Part shown: piece after piece, positions 51,397 through 59,640 of the stretch | Numbering within the stretch: position 1 is the first letter of the stretch | How the letters are laid out: the number at the start of each line of letters is the position of its first letter | Origin: Bacillota bacterium | GTDB lineage: Bacteria; Bacillota; Clostridia; Christensenellales; SZUA-584 | Assembly (NCBI GenBank): GCA_023406895.1 | Contig: JAEXTV010000031.1 | Coordinates: forward strand, 62,001-126,000 | DNA: 64,000 bases | Reading direction: 5' to 3' | Program-made: the position numbers and the translations under genes | The notes under the pieces: model-generated | Databases searched by the model: none | What the model saw: the letters and a program-made list of their open reading frames with translations, nothing else | Told to the model about the DNA's origin: nothing

Positions 51397-51431
51397 GCTT
51401 CCGTTAGCAGCAAACTGACGGAAGCTTTTTT
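51397..51431 (+). terminator. Second copy of the hairpin, with T-run (true terminator)
   Basis: GCTTCCGTTAG and CTGACGGAAGC around CAGCAAA, followed by six Ts. Confidence 0.85.
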
Positions 51432-51497
51432 ATTGCTTGTTCATATTCGCCGCTTTAACGGGACACATTAAGCATATCAACACATGGAGGACTTGCC

Positions 51498-52310
51498 ATG
51501 CATGCGATGTTTAAGGGCACCATCAGCTTCGGGCTGGTGAGCATCCCAATTAAAATGTTCGCCGCGACGGAGGAAAAGGATATTCGTTTTCGCTCGATCC
51601 ATAAAAAGTGCCACACACCCATCAAATACAAAAAGGTCTGCCCGATCTGCAACGAGGAAGTGGGCCCCGACGATATCGTCAAGGGCTTTGAGTACGAGCC
51701 CGGCAAGTTCGTGATCATCTCCGATGAGGATATCGAGTCGGCCAAAGCCGAGGTACAGGGGCGGGCCATCGAAATCGTGGATTTTGTGGATCTGCGCGAG
51801 ATAGACCCGATTTACTTCGATAAGACATATTACTTGGCACCGCAGCCCGAGATGGGCGACAAGGCCTACAGCCTGCTGCGCGAGGCGATGAACCGCTCGG
51901 GGCGCATTGCGGTGGCGCGCGTGACCATGCGCGATAAGCAAACGCTCTGTGTGCTGCGCGTTTACGGTGATGCGCTTGTGCTCGAAACGATATTCTATCC
52001 CGATGAGATACGCCCGGTCAGTGAGGTGCCGTCGCTGCCCAAACAAACGGTTGTGGACCCAAAAGAGATGGACATTGCGGAGAAGCTGATCGGAAACCTC
52101 ACGGCAGCGTTCGATCCGTCGAAATACACCGATGAATACCGCGCGTCACTGCGCAAAGTGATTGATATGAAAATCGCGGGCAAGCAGGTGGTCACGCAGC
52201 CAAGCGCCCCGGAAACCAACGTGATCGATCTGATGGAAGCGCTGAAACGAAGCGTGGAGCAGACGGAGAAAGCGATGAAGAAAGCGCCGCCGAAGCGCAA
52301 AGCCAAATAA
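51498..52310 (+). CDS. ku: Ku protein (bacterial NHEJ)
   Basis: 270 residues. It forms a ring on DNA ends and recruits the ligase and polymerase. Signature: MFKGTISFGLVSIPIKMF, FRSIHKKCHTPIKYKKVCP, GFEYEPGKFVIISDEDIE, then the KEMDIAEKLIGNLTA core segment and a basic C-terminal tail (AMKKAPPKRKAK). GGAGG precedes the ATG. It is the first of three NHEJ genes; ligase follows by 1 base. Confidence 0.96.
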   Translation: MHAMFKGTISFGLVSIPIKMFAATEEKDIRFRSIHKKCHTPIKYKKVCPICNEEVGPDDIVKGFEYEPGKFVIISDEDIESAKAEVQGRAIEIVDFVDLREIDPIYFDKTYYLAPQPEMGDKAYSLLREAMNRSGRIAVARVTMRDKQTLCVLRVYGDALVLETIFYPDEIRPVSEVPSLPKQTVVDPKEMDIAEKLIGNLTAAFDPSKYTDEYRASLRKVIDMKIAGKQVVTQPSAPETNVIDLMEALKRSVEQTEKAMKKAPPKRKAK

Positions 52311-52311
52311 T

Positions 52312-53205
52312 ATGGATATCATGGTTATGGAGCCCATCACGCTGCCGAACGTGGCCGTGGGGGATTTTATTCATCAGATCAAATGGGACGGCATCCGCGG
52401 CATCTGCGTGATTGAGAACGGCGGCGTCTCAGTGTTTTCAAAAAGCGGACGCAATGCGACAGCGGCGTATCCCGAACTGGGCGCGCTCGCCCAGCACATA
52501 GACGCGAAGCAGGCCGTGCTGGACGGTGAAATTGTGGTGTTCGCGGAAGGAAAGCCTTCGTTTTACCATGTGCTCAAACGCAGCCGCGTGCACAGCCCGG
52601 CAGTGGCTGCGCAGTATCCGGTGCGTTACGTCGTGTTCGACATTTTGATGCTGAACGGATGCGATTTGAAAAATGAGCCGATTGAAAAACGTCAGCAGCT
52701 GCTTAACAGCCGGTTCAGTGGCAGCGCTTCGATGGCGCTTGCGGACAGCTTTGCCGACGGTGAGGCGCTTTTTGCGCTGATGCGGCAGAAGAGTATGGAA
52801 GGCATCGTCTCAAAGCGGCGCGGCAGCCGCTACATTGCGGGCAAAAGCCACAGTGATTGGTACAAAACCAAAACAGCGAGAAAAATGCTTTGTGTCGTCA
52901 CGGGAGTGCATTTCAACGCGGGGCAGGCGGCTTCGCTGAGCCTCGGCGTTTATCATGATGGGGAGCTGATTCCCGCCGGACACGTGGGGACGGGGCTCTC
53001 TCAGGACGACTTGGGTCTAATGGCCGACTATGCGCGGCGCGAAGGCATACCGATGGGTAAAGACGATATTCGTTTGGAACCGCGTTTAACCTGCTGGGTC
53101 CGCTTTGCGGAATGGACGCCGACAATGACGCTGCGCCATCCCGTGTTGCTTGGCTTTTCGGATAAAGCGCCGTCGGAAGCGACCGGAGAGGAGATCACAC
53201 TGTGA
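52312..53205 (+). CDS. ligD: ATP-dependent DNA ligase (LigD ligase domain)
   Basis: A 297-residue ligase. The catalytic lysine (K24) is in motif I KWDGIRG, motif IIIa is LDGEIVVF, motif IV/V EGIVSKRRGSRYIAGKS and YKTKTARK. An OB-fold follows (CVVTGVHFNAGQAASLSLG; late TLRHPVLLGF). No polymerase or nuclease domain is fused, so NHEJ is split across genes here. It begins right after the ku stop and overlaps the polymerase gene by 4 bases. Confidence 0.93.
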   Translation: MDIMVMEPITLPNVAVGDFIHQIKWDGIRGICVIENGGVSVFSKSGRNATAAYPELGALAQHIDAKQAVLDGEIVVFAEGKPSFYHVLKRSRVHSPAVAAQYPVRYVVFDILMLNGCDLKNEPIEKRQQLLNSRFSGSASMALADSFADGEALFALMRQKSMEGIVSKRRGSRYIAGKSHSDWYKTKTARKMLCVVTGVHFNAGQAASLSLGVYHDGELIPAGHVGTGLSQDDLGLMADYARREGIPMGKDDIRLEPRLTCWVRFAEWTPTMTLRHPVLLGFSDKAPSEATGEEITL

Positions 53206-54086
53206 GCACGATCACCGTACAAGGCAGCAGCGTGGCCATGACGAACCCCGATAAAGTGCTGTTTCCCGATACCGGCATGACGAAGGGCGAATATGTGAAA
53301 GCGCTCGTTTCGCTCGCGCCGTATTTGCTGCCGCACACGAGCGGTCAGCCATTAACCATTCTGCGCTATCCGCATGGCGTGGGCGACGAATTCTTCTATC
53401 AGAAAAGGCCGCCCAAGGGCACGCCCGAATGGGTTAGCATCACCACCGACGATTCGGGCGAGGCATTCGTCAATCTCGACAGCTTAAAAACGCTGATTTG
53501 GCTCGGGAATTCGGCTGCGCTCGAATTTCATGTGCCGTTCTGCGCGCCTGACGGGATGCTGCTAGCACTTGTTTTCGATCTCGATCCATCGGAAGGGCAG
53601 ACGTTTGAAGACGTGGCGGATTGCGCGCTCTTGGTGCATGAAACACTTTCGCATCTCGGCGTACCGAATTATGCCAAAACCTCGGGCGCGTCTGGCCTGC
53701 AGATCCACATCCCCACAAGGCGTATGACGTTTGAGGAAGGCCGCAGGATCAACTTGTTCTTCGGCAAGTATTTTGCGGCAAAGCATCCGAAAACCATGAC
53801 GATCGAGCGTCTCGTTAAAAACAGAGGACACAAGCTGTATTTTGATTATTTGCAGATGGGGCACGGCAAAAGCATCATCAGTGTTTATTCGCCGCGCGCT
53901 GTGCCGTGCGGCGCGGTGTCGATGCCGGTCACATGGGACGAGCTGCAAAACGGCGCGAAGCCGTGCGACTTTACGCTGCAAAATGCCGCGCAGCGGCTGA
54001 AAAAAACCGGAGATCTGTTCGCGCCCATGCTGAGGGAGGGCAAGAGTATCCCCGTGCTTGAGGAGATACTGGCACGCGATGTCTAA
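53202..54086 (+). CDS. NHEJ primase-polymerase (LigD polymerase domain)
   Basis: A 294-residue archaeo-eukaryotic-primase-type polymerase. MTNPDKVLFPDTGMTKGEYV is typical of the N-terminus. The metal site is DLD in VFDLDPSEG, followed by a distal acidic residue and the SGLQIHIP segment. It fills gaps at Ku-bound ends, often with ribonucleotides. GTG start overlaps the ligase gene (GTGA). The third NHEJ gene; no separate 3'-phosphoesterase was found. Confidence 0.93.
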   Translation: MSTITVQGSSVAMTNPDKVLFPDTGMTKGEYVKALVSLAPYLLPHTSGQPLTILRYPHGVGDEFFYQKRPPKGTPEWVSITTDDSGEAFVNLDSLKTLIWLGNSAALEFHVPFCAPDGMLLALVFDLDPSEGQTFEDVADCALLVHETLSHLGVPNYAKTSGASGLQIHIPTRRMTFEEGRRINLFFGKYFAAKHPKTMTIERLVKNRGHKLYFDYLQMGHGKSIISVYSPRAVPCGAVSMPVTWDELQNGAKPCDFTLQNAAQRLKKTGDLFAPMLREGKSIPVLEEILARDV

Positions 54087-54162
54087 CTGTCATTTGTTTT
54101 AAAACGATCTGATCCATCTCGGCAAACGGGTGTACCGGATGAACCAAAGTCCATACAAAAAG

Positions 54163-54193
54163 CCGGGCGCGTTCTTATGAAGTCACCCGGCGT
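54163..54193. terminator. Hairpin between the convergent NHEJ operon and lipoprotein gene
   Basis: GCCGGG and CCCGGC separated by an 18-base loop, A-run to the left; it may serve either strand. Confidence 0.5.
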
Positions 54194-54204
54194 TTATGGA
54201 GGCA

Positions 54205-54954
54205 TTAATACTTACCCTTCACACAATCCATATGTTCAACGTCACCATTGTAATATTTGGATACAATAACGTAGGCTGCATCTCCTTTCACCATGGCAAA
54301 CAATCCCAGGCCAGTGGTATATATATTTCCCGGATGAAAATCGTCAGGCTCCTCTCCGATATTCGTTATCATCGATAAGCCGATGTAGGACATTCCATTG
54401 AATTCAATTCCGCCGCCATCCGGTGACTCAGCATAAAGCTGTATTGAAGGCGTTTGGATGCCATAATCATCATCAGGGTAGTCCGACGGATAAGCCACTT
54501 CGTATTTAACAAGGCAATACTCTAAATCATCGCTTTCAAGCGGTTCGAAAACCCAAACATGATTTTCTGAGTTGTACTTATCAATGGTTGATTGGACTTC
54601 ACCGCTTTCTGAAGAACGGAGGATGTCGGTGACGCGGTAATATATCGTGTGATCTTGATCATCCACCGAGGAATGCTTTTTTGACTCCACCCATTCTCCG
54701 AAATCAGCCGGATTTTCGGGTGTTGTATCGGTACGGGGCACGATAGCCGCAATATCCGCGTTTTCCGGTACAGATGCGTCAGGCGATTCAACATCAGGCT
54801 CCTGCGCAGTCACCTCTTCAGATACCAAAGGCTCTGACTCTTCAACTTGCGCCGGATCACTGCTCTTATCAGACGGAACAACCGCTTGGCTGCATCCCGC
54901 CAGACTGAAAACGAGCATTGCAATGGCAACCAGATAACAAAAATATCTTTTCAT
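54205..54954 (-). CDS. Secreted lipoprotein of unknown function
   Basis: 249 residues. Lipoprotein signal with lipobox LAGC (Cys 21), then an acidic Ser/Pro/Glu-rich spacer (about 25-75) and a folded domain to the end (YYRVTDILRSSESGEV, YCLVKYEVAYPSDYPDDDYG, FAMVKGDAAYVIVSKYY). The domain resembles extracytoplasmic NEAT-free DUF4352-like beta sandwiches, but the similarity is only suggestive. AAGGAGTG lies before the ATG. Divergent from the ABC-F gene; an inverted repeat lies in its promoter region. Confidence 0.8.
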   Translation of the reverse strand: MKRYFCYLVAIAMLVFSLAGCSQAVVPSDKSSDPAQVEESEPLVSEEVTAQEPDVESPDASVPENADIAAIVPRTDTTPENPADFGEWVESKKHSSVDDQDHTIYYRVTDILRSSESGEVQSTIDKYNSENHVWVFEPLESDDLEYCLVKYEVAYPSDYPDDDYGIQTPSIQLYAESPDGGGIEFNGMSYIGLSMITNIGEEPDDFHPGNIYTTGLGLFAMVKGDAAYVIVSKYYNGDVEHMDCVKGKY

Positions 54955-54990
54955 GGAAACACTCCTTAATGAATTGTATTAATAACACAT

Positions 54991-55039
54991 AATGTTATAT
55001 TACGACAATAAAACCAATATATCAACATAATATAACATT
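54991..55039. promoter_or_regulatory. AT-rich 12-base inverted repeat in the divergent region
   Basis: AATGTTATATTA (54991-55002) and TAATATAACATT (55028-55039) are perfect complements, 25 bases apart. It is 37 bases upstream of the lipoprotein start, as expected for an operator. No regulator is known. Confidence 0.55.
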
Positions 55040-55092
55040 AATGTATAAATCAACTTGTCTTCTTGCCCGAATATGTATGGCGGGATTCGCTT

Positions 55093-55334
55093 ATTGACAT
55101 AAATGGTGTTTGCTGATAAGCTGAATTATATATTAAGAAAACCAAGGAGGCAGCAGAAGCGAATGAAGAGACAGTAACCAAAAAACAAAGAAACGGGCAA
55201 AAGGCCCGCATACGTTTTGAGGATTACTGTTTAGAGAAATCATTCGTTTCCATGATGCCTTTTATTGTGCTCAAATTGCCTTGTGCTTTGATGCACTATT
55301 GGCGTATTGACGGTAATCCTCTCTTGAAAAGGAG
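55093..55334 (+). promoter_or_regulatory. Promoter and attenuator-like leader of the ABC-F gene
   Basis: TTGACA (55093-55098) with TAAGCT 17 bases on. AAGGAGG (55144-55150) precedes a four-codon frame, MKRQ (55163-55177). A GGGC/GCCC hairpin follows near 55196-55209. GAGGATTACTGT (55219-55230) can pair with ACGGTAATCCTC (55310-55321) directly before the real ribosome site at 55328-55334. The plan fits the translation-linked attenuation known upstream of antibiotic-resistance ABC-F genes. Confidence 0.6.
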
Positions 55335-55343
55335 TGGATTTTT

Positions 55344-56768
55344 TTGTTGCTGGAAATCAACAATCTAGAGAAAAGCTACGGCACCCGAACAGTGGTGTCA
55401 CTCAAAAGGCTCGCCCTGTACGGCGGCGATAAGCTCGCTGTGGTGGGCAAGAACGGCGCGGGCAAAACCACGCTGCTAAAGCTCATCACGGGGGAGGAGG
55501 AGCCGGATGCCGGGCGTGTGAGTGTGCGCGGGCAGCTCGGCGTTATCGCGCAGTTTGATACGCCGGACGATGAAAACGCCCACAGCGGCGGAGAAAAAAC
55601 TTCCGCGCTGATTGCGCGTGCGTTTGAACAAAACCCGGATATACTGGTAGCCGACGAGCCGACCACCAATCTTGATCTGCCGGGTATTGAAAGGCTCGAA
55701 GGCGCGCTTATGGCGTTTGACGGCGCGCTGCTGCTCGTCTCGCACGACCGCGTGCTGCTCGGAAGCGTCTGCACAAAGGTGCTGGAAATTGAGAACGGCT
55801 GCTGCACACTGTATGGCTGCGGTTATGAGGATTATCTTGCGCAAAAGCAGCTCGAAAAAGCATCGCAGGCGGCGCGGTACGATGCGTATGCAGAGGAAGC
55901 CGGCCGGCTCAAAAAAGTGGCGGAGGAAAAAGCACGGCAATCCGCCGGCGTTAAGAAAGCGCCAAAACGTATGGGCAACTCGGAGGCGCGGCTGCATAAA
56001 ATGGGCGGACAAAGCCAGAAAGCCAAGCTGGACCGTGCGGCCAAGGCGGCCCGGTCGCGCCTCGATCATCTGGAAAGGGTGGAAAAGCCGTGGCAGGACA
56101 GAGATATCGCGTTTGATCTGCGCGCCACAGCGATTCACAGCCCCGTGCTGGTGGATGTGCGCGGCGTGTCCAAGCGTTTTGGCAGCAGAGTGGTGCTGAA
56201 TGATGTTCGTTTTGTGATCCCGAACGGCAGAAAAACGGCGTTGGTTGGGGCCAACGGCGCGGGTAAAACCACGCTGCTCGAGCTCATCGCGGCGCGTGCG
56301 GAAGGCGTGGAACCCTGCGCGCATCTGCGCATCGGCTACTTTAAGCAGGATTTAAGCACGCTCGACAGTCAAAAAAGCGTGATCGAGAACGCGATGGACG
56401 GCGCGGCCTACCCCGAGACGTTTGTGCGGACGATACTCGCGCGCCTGCTGTTCCGGCGCGACGCGGTGCACCAAAAGGCTGCCACACTGAGCGGCGGCGA
56501 GCGTCTAAAGCTCGCGCTCGCGCGTATCATTCTTTCGGGCTTTCATCTGCTTGTGCTCGATGAGCCGACGAATTTTCTTGATGCCGAATCGCGCAGCGCG
56601 CTGGAAGCGGTGCTGTGCGCGTACCCGGGTGCGGTGCTGTTTGTCTCGCACGACCGCGCATTTCTGCGCGCTGTGGCCGACAGGGTTGTGCTTATCTCGG
56701 ACGGACGCGCGCAGACCTATGAAGATGGCTTTGAGGCGTTTGAACAGCTGCATAAACAAAATGGCTGA
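55344..56768 (+). CDS. ABC-F family protein (probable ribosome-protecting resistance type)
   Basis: 474 residues with two ATP-binding domains and no membrane part. Domain 1: Walker A GKNGAGKTTLL, Walker B ILVADEPTTNLD. Domain 2: ANGAGKTTLL, LSGGERLKLALAR, LLVLDEPTNFLD. The linker (about 170-245) is basic and helical, the part that enters the ribosome in this family. The closest visual match is the Lsa/Vga/CplR group (lincosamide, streptogramin or pleuromutilin protection). Start TTG at 55344, with AAAAGGAG upstream. An attenuator-like leader supports drug induction. Confidence 0.9.
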   Translation: MLLEINNLEKSYGTRTVVSLKRLALYGGDKLAVVGKNGAGKTTLLKLITGEEEPDAGRVSVRGQLGVIAQFDTPDDENAHSGGEKTSALIARAFEQNPDILVADEPTTNLDLPGIERLEGALMAFDGALLLVSHDRVLLGSVCTKVLEIENGCCTLYGCGYEDYLAQKQLEKASQAARYDAYAEEAGRLKKVAEEKARQSAGVKKAPKRMGNSEARLHKMGGQSQKAKLDRAAKAARSRLDHLERVEKPWQDRDIAFDLRATAIHSPVLVDVRGVSKRFGSRVVLNDVRFVIPNGRKTALVGANGAGKTTLLELIAARAEGVEPCAHLRIGYFKQDLSTLDSQKSVIENAMDGAAYPETFVRTILARLLFRRDAVHQKAATLSGGERLKLALARIILSGFHLLVLDEPTNFLDAESRSALEAVLCAYPGAVLFVSHDRAFLRAVADRVVLISDGRAQTYEDGFEAFEQLHKQNG

Positions 56769-56862
56769 GGGTGTACAGACTTGGCAAACTGTGATAATAT
56801 AAGACAAGCCAAAGCATACCTAAAGGCAATTTGGCGTACGTACAGGCCATATTTAGGAGAGT

Positions 56863-57759
56863 ATGAAAATGAAGAAAGCATTGTTTATCATATTGGTGAT
56901 GGCCATTGTTTTCACAATGGCGATTCCGGTATCGCTCGGTGCGCCCGAGGATGACCCCTCCGCCACACCGACGACCACGGACACACAAGGCACAGAAGAC
57001 CCCATGCCGGATGACGCAGCCCCGGATACCTCGCAGAGTACGTTTGAGGTGCTTAAGCTTGAGAGCTCGGGGACAAGGGTTTTCAAGATACAGATGCGCC
57101 TGCGGGACCTGGGGTACTTAAACTATCGGCCTACCGGGCAGTACTTCGGCCTGACGCAGGACGCCGTGATGAAGTTTCAGCAGAATAACGGCCTTGATAC
57201 AGACGGCCAGATCGGCCAGATCACATACGACAAGCTGTTCGCAGCAGACGCGGTGCGCAAGCCGTTAAGCGCGTCGGTGACTGTTTATTACGGCGTCGGT
57301 GAGCCCAATGGCGCCACAGCGCCCGGCCAACTCGCTGATTGGTCTACCGTGGTTGACCCGGCCTTCACGGTCGGCACAACGGCCACCGTGACCGATTTTA
57401 ATACCGGCAAAGCGTTTACGGTGCAGCGCACAGGCGGCACAGGACATGCGGATGTGGAGGTGACGGATGCCGCCGCTTACGCCACATTCCTGGAATGCTT
57501 CGGTGTTCCGGCGGACGTGGAGCCCACGTGGGAGAAGCGCGCCGTGGTGGTCACCGTGGGAACGGATTCTTACGCGGCATCGCTGTTCGGGCATCCGACC
57601 GGTGCCGATACCCTGCCCGACAATGGTATGAGCGGCCACACATGCCTTTATTTTATGGGCAGCACATCGGATGTGCTCGGGTTTGTGGACAAGGAGCATT
57701 ACAAAATGGTGCTGATTGCGGGCGGCAAATCGGAAGGCGAGCTTCAGTATCAGCAATAA
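56863..57759 (+). CDS. Secreted peptidoglycan-binding protein
   Basis: 298 residues. Signal peptide (residues 1-27), a Thr/Asp/Pro-rich spacer, then a PG_binding_1 domain (about 65-130; SSGTRVFKIQMRLRDLGYL, GLTQDAVMKFQQNNGLDTDG). The C-terminal 165 residues form an uncharacterised beta-rich domain often seen after such repeats (RTGGTGHADVEVTDAA, MSGHTCLYFMGS). It is likely wall-associated. AGGAGAG precedes ATG 56863. Read after the ABC-F gene, 95 bases on. Confidence 0.85.
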   Translation: MKMKKALFIILVMAIVFTMAIPVSLGAPEDDPSATPTTTDTQGTEDPMPDDAAPDTSQSTFEVLKLESSGTRVFKIQMRLRDLGYLNYRPTGQYFGLTQDAVMKFQQNNGLDTDGQIGQITYDKLFAADAVRKPLSASVTVYYGVGEPNGATAPGQLADWSTVVDPAFTVGTTATVTDFNTGKAFTVQRTGGTGHADVEVTDAAAYATFLECFGVPADVEPTWEKRAVVVTVGTDSYAASLFGHPTGADTLPDNGMSGHTCLYFMGSTSDVLGFVDKEHYKMVLIAGGKSEGELQYQQ

Positions 57760-57768
57760 TTCAAAAAC

Positions 57769-57803
57769 AAAAGCAAGTGAGTGTAGTGCTCGCTTGCTTT
57801 TTG
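57769..57803 (+). terminator. Terminator after the peptidoglycan-binding gene
   Basis: AAGCAAGTGAG pairs with CTCGCTTGCTT (one mismatch) around TGTAGTG, then Ts. Confidence 0.85.
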
Positions 57804-57913
57804 ATTTCGTTCTTTGTTGAAGTGTCCGTTGATCGGCGTTTCTTCAATGACTGAAGATCGCCTGTTAAATCGGTTTTTTCGGCTGAACCGGTTTGTTACT
57901 TTACTAAGAGATA

Positions 57914-58492
57914 TCAATAGCCCATCGCAGTGCGTACCGATTCCATGTCACGTCCGGAGGTCAGCATCTCGAGCAGCTTAAACGCCACGACGGGTGCCGT
58001 TTGAGGGCAATAGGACGTGATGATGTTGCTGTCGACAACAATGGGTTCGTTGACCACGTCTGCGCCGAATTCCGCCAGCTGCTTTTGGCGCAGCCCGTTG
58101 TTTAGATGGTATGTGGTGGCCTTGCGGTTCTTCAATACGCCGCTTTTGCCGAGCGGCAGGGCACCCACGCATACCGATGCGATGATTTTGCTTTCCGCGT
58201 TAAATTCTTTTATCAGATTAAGAAATCTTCCATCGTAAGCGTCCTCGTAAAACCCATACTCTTCAAAACCTCCCGGTATCGCAAGAGCATCAAAATTGTC
58301 CGCATTGATCTCGTCAATCGTTTTATCCACCAACACAGGAATGCCGAACGCACTCACGACCTGCATGCAAAATCCGCAGGTCAAAACAGATACATTCATT
58401 CCGAAATCGTTTCTTGCCCATCCCAATACATCGACGAATGGGCTGAATTCCATAGTCTCAAAACCCTTAGCCAGAAACAGCAGGGTTTTCAT
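57914..58492 (-). CDS. DJ-1/PfpI family protein
   Basis: 192 residues. The glutamine-amidotransferase-like fold has LLFLAKGFETMEFSPFVDVL, a DALAIPGGFEEYGFYED stretch, and nucleophile elbow with cysteine in ASVCVGALPLGKSG. It resembles DJ-1/ThiJ proteins proposed to act on thiols, aldehydes or glycation damage; the exact role is unknown. ATG 58492 overlaps the stop of the FMN-binding gene (ATGA), so the two are co-translated and perhaps functionally linked. An extension to 58549 lies inside that gene and is rejected. Confidence 0.85.
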   Translation of the reverse strand: MKTLLFLAKGFETMEFSPFVDVLGWARNDFGMNVSVLTCGFCMQVVSAFGIPVLVDKTIDEINADNFDALAIPGGFEEYGFYEDAYDGRFLNLIKEFNAESKIIASVCVGALPLGKSGVLKNRKATTYHLNNGLRQKQLAEFGADVVNEPIVVDSNIITSYCPQTAPVVAFKLLEMLTSGRDMESVRTAMGY

Positions 58493-58965
58493 GGCTTTGC
58501 CTGCTCCAGCAGCGCCGCTGCCGCTTCTTGAAACTTTCCATACGACCACGTTGCGCCCGACACGGCATCCACATCGCCCACTTCCTGTTTATCGATCAGA
58601 GCGGGTGCGTACGTTTTCATGCCGCTCAAGTCATCCCGACACTGCTGTTTATAAGTGTCATTGCCGAATACCTCTTCATATGTCTCGTCAAATACGCGGT
58701 GTCTGTGATCGTCAACAATCTGCCACTCCATGGATTGAATCAAGCCGTCGCTGATAACCATCGTCCCTTCCACAAGGTAGCCCTCGCCGTCCTTCTTGCC
58801 GGTATATTGATAAGTTCCGTCCTTGTACGCGCCGGTCGAAGCGGAAACATCGGCTGCAGACGGCGATTCCGAAGCCTGCGAATCGGAAACCGGCTGACCG
58901 CCGCAAGCGCACAAAAGGGATACCAGTGTTACCGAAATTGCTATAAGGGTTACGGCTCTTTTCAT
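58489..58965 (-). CDS. FMN-binding domain lipoprotein
   Basis: 158 residues. Signal (residues 1-17) with a lipobox-like LLCACGG, a Ser/Ala spacer, then an FMN_bind domain (about 45-155). The flavin attachment motif is SGATWS within DAVSGATWSYGKF, in which the threonine receives FMN covalently. It is probably an outside-facing electron-transfer protein. TAGGAGG precedes ATG 58965. First gene of a pair with the DJ-1/PfpI gene. Confidence 0.85.
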   Translation of the reverse strand: MKRAVTLIAISVTLVSLLCACGGQPVSDSQASESPSAADVSASTGAYKDGTYQYTGKKDGEGYLVEGTMVISDGLIQSMEWQIVDDHRHRVFDETYEEVFGNDTYKQQCRDDLSGMKTYAPALIDKQEVGDVDAVSGATWSYGKFQEAAAALLEQAKP

Positions 58966-59013
58966 CACATACCTCCTAAAATGAATTGGAATATATACCG
59001 TAAGTTGGGTACA

Positions 59014-59042
59014 AGTATATATACTGGATGGCATACTGTCAA
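59014..59042 (-). promoter_or_regulatory. Consensus promoter of the FMN-binding/DJ-1 operon
   Basis: On the minus strand TTGACA (59037-59042) and TATACT (59014-59019), 17-base spacer. The region between -10 and start also has AGTATATATACT palindromes. Confidence 0.75.
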
Positions 59043-59153
59043 CAAAACACCTTGCTTTTGAATCGTCTGCGGTCACTGCAGACGGCAGGCATGGACCACA
59101 AAGCAGACTTGCACGCTAATGCGGCTAGCAAGTGTTCAACTCTAAAATATTAA

Positions 59154-59580
59154 AACAGTCCTGTCACCCCGAAGGAGTAAGGTCGAAACTAAGTACTGAA
59201 AAGTCAATGTTGCGGGATGTAGATGTCTCTATAGTTTATCGGTGATTTTAATTGACAGGCTAGACAAGCCTAAATAAAAAACAGTCCTGTACCCCGAAGG
59301 GGTAAGCCGAGACTGGGTGCTGAAAAGTCAATGTTGCGTGATGTAGGTGTCTCTATAGTTTATCGGTGATTTTAATTGACAGGCTAGACAAGCCTAAATA
59401 AAAAACAGTCCTGTACCCCGAAGGGGTAAGCCGAGACTGGTGCTGAAAAGCCAATGTTGCGGGATGTAGATGTCTCTATAGTTTATCGGTGATTCTAATT
59501 GGCGGGCTGGACAAGTCTAAATAATAAAAATGTTCCTGTAACCCTGAAGGGGTAAGGTTGAAACGGTGCGCGTCGCAGCC
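59154..59580. repeat. 125-base tandem repeat, three full copies and one partial
   Basis: Copies start at 59154, 59280, 59404 and 59529 (periods 126, 124, 125). Copies 2 and 3 are nearly identical. Each holds a TACCCC-GAA-GGGGTA hairpin (less perfect in copies 1 and 4), a conserved central block, and an AGGCT/AGCCT hairpin after TTGACA. No reading frame is preserved. It lies between two minus-strand genes, in a 675-base gap. Confidence 0.9.
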
Positions 59581-59592
59581 AATCCCGCACGA

Positions 59593-59625
59593 TAAAAAAG
59601 GCGGTACCAATTCATCAGTACCGCC
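59593..59625 (-). terminator. Terminator of thrS
   Basis: On the minus strand GGCGGTAC (59618-59625) pairs with GTACCGCC (59600-59607), followed by a T-run. Confidence 0.9.
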
Positions 59626-59640
59626 TTCAAGATTTTTAAA

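Noticed and set aside
59154..59580. CRISPR array
   Set aside because: The repeated unit is about 125 bases with no alternating constant repeats and unique spacers, and no cas genes are present.
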